NCBI GenBank assembly: GCA_019308985.1 | Contig: JAFDHB010000219.1 | Span: 1-5,298 of the forward strand | Source: Deltaproteobacteria bacterium | GTDB taxonomy: Bacteria; Desulfobacterota; DSM-4660; Desulfatiglandales; HGW-15 | Direction of reading: 5' to 3' | Length of the DNA stretch: 5,298 bases | Part shown: positions 5,190 through 5,298 of the stretch, piece by piece | Layout: each line of letters starts with the position of its first letter | How positions within the stretch are numbered: position 1 is the first letter of the stretch | Position numbers and translations under genes: made by a program | The notes under the pieces: generated by a model | Seen by the model: the letters and a program-made list of their open reading frames with translations, nothing else | The model's database searches: none | Told to the model about the DNA's origin: nothing

Positions 5190-5298
5190 TGGCTTCGTAA
5201 AAAGTCCAATTTCTGCGTTGCGCTTCATCTCGTTGTGATTGCGGCGTACGGTAAGTACGCCTCATCACACGAGATTCGCGCGCCTTGAACTTGAAGCT
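5188..5298. mobile_element. MITE-like hairpin element, cut by the window edge
   Basis: From GATGGCTTCGTAAAAAGTCC (5188-5207) to the edge, the DNA folds into one long imperfect hairpin. GGCGTAC (5243-5249) pairs with GTACGCC (5255-5261) around loop GGTAA. TGTGAT (5234-5239) pairs with ATCACA (5264-5269), and TCTCG (5228-5232) with CGAGA (5270-5274). Further out, AGTCCAATTTC near 5203-5213 is partly complementary to GAACTTGAAGCT at the edge. The missing right end should therefore read roughly TTTTACGAAGCCATC. I recall similar dispersed elements in sulfate-reducing Deltaproteobacteria, but cannot check that here. It carries no gene and would be moved in trans, if at all. Confidence 0.6.

Noticed and set aside
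1..5298. CRISPR array, tRNA, rRNA or riboswitch
   Set aside because: I saw no regularly spaced direct repeats, cloverleaf, rRNA-like or known riboswitch core sequence on either strand.
1..5298. A new defence or other accessory system
   Set aside because: All intact genes are ordinary aromatic amino-acid enzymes, and the rest is decayed cytochrome sequence and small repeats.

Overview
The window looks like a chromosomal segment from an anaerobic bacterium of the Desulfobacterota (Deltaproteobacteria) or a close relative. This is inferred from moderate GC content, the aromatic-pathway gene order, a type I dehydroquinase next to stand-alone aroE and aroA, a multiheme-cytochrome remnant of a kind common in that group, and a hairpin repeat at the right edge that resembles dispersed elements I recall from sulfate reducers. 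No marker gene fixes the taxon.

Layout. Positions 1-4572 are a tightly packed plus-strand aromatic amino-acid operon. It holds the 3' part of a bifunctional chorismate mutase/prephenate dehydratase (pheA, open at the left edge), prephenate dehydrogenase (tyrA), 3-dehydroquinate dehydratase type I (aroD), shikimate dehydrogenase (aroE) and EPSP synthase (aroA). aroD/aroE overlap by 4 bases (ATGA) and aroE/aroA by 11 bases. pheA/tyrA are separated by 40 bases and tyrA/aroD by 83 bases. AroD, AroE and AroA catalyse shikimate-pathway steps 3, 4 and 6. PheA and TyrA take chorismate/prephenate to phenylpyruvate and 4-hydroxyphenylpyruvate. DAHP synthase, dehydroquinate synthase, shikimate kinase and chorismate synthase are not in the window.

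Positions 4573-5298 hold no intact recognisable gene. In order they contain a symmetric pair of hairpins resembling a REPIN (4660-4712) with a T-run after it, a 19-base sequence that repeats the tyrA initiation region with one change (4738-4756), a short fragment resembling the N-terminus of a respiratory cytochrome b (4828-4911), an abutting fragment of a multiheme c-type cytochrome with one intact CXXCH and one apparently lost heme site (4932-5189), and the left part of a large MITE-like hairpin element running off the edge (5188-5298). This is best read as a decayed respiratory locus colonised by small repeats.

I do not see a new multi-gene system here. The most original signals are small: a possible short insertion with a 10-base direct duplication that separated a formerly overlapping pheA/tyrA pair and now carries the tyrA start, the REPIN-like element with a compensatory base-pair change, and the fused cytochrome remnants.
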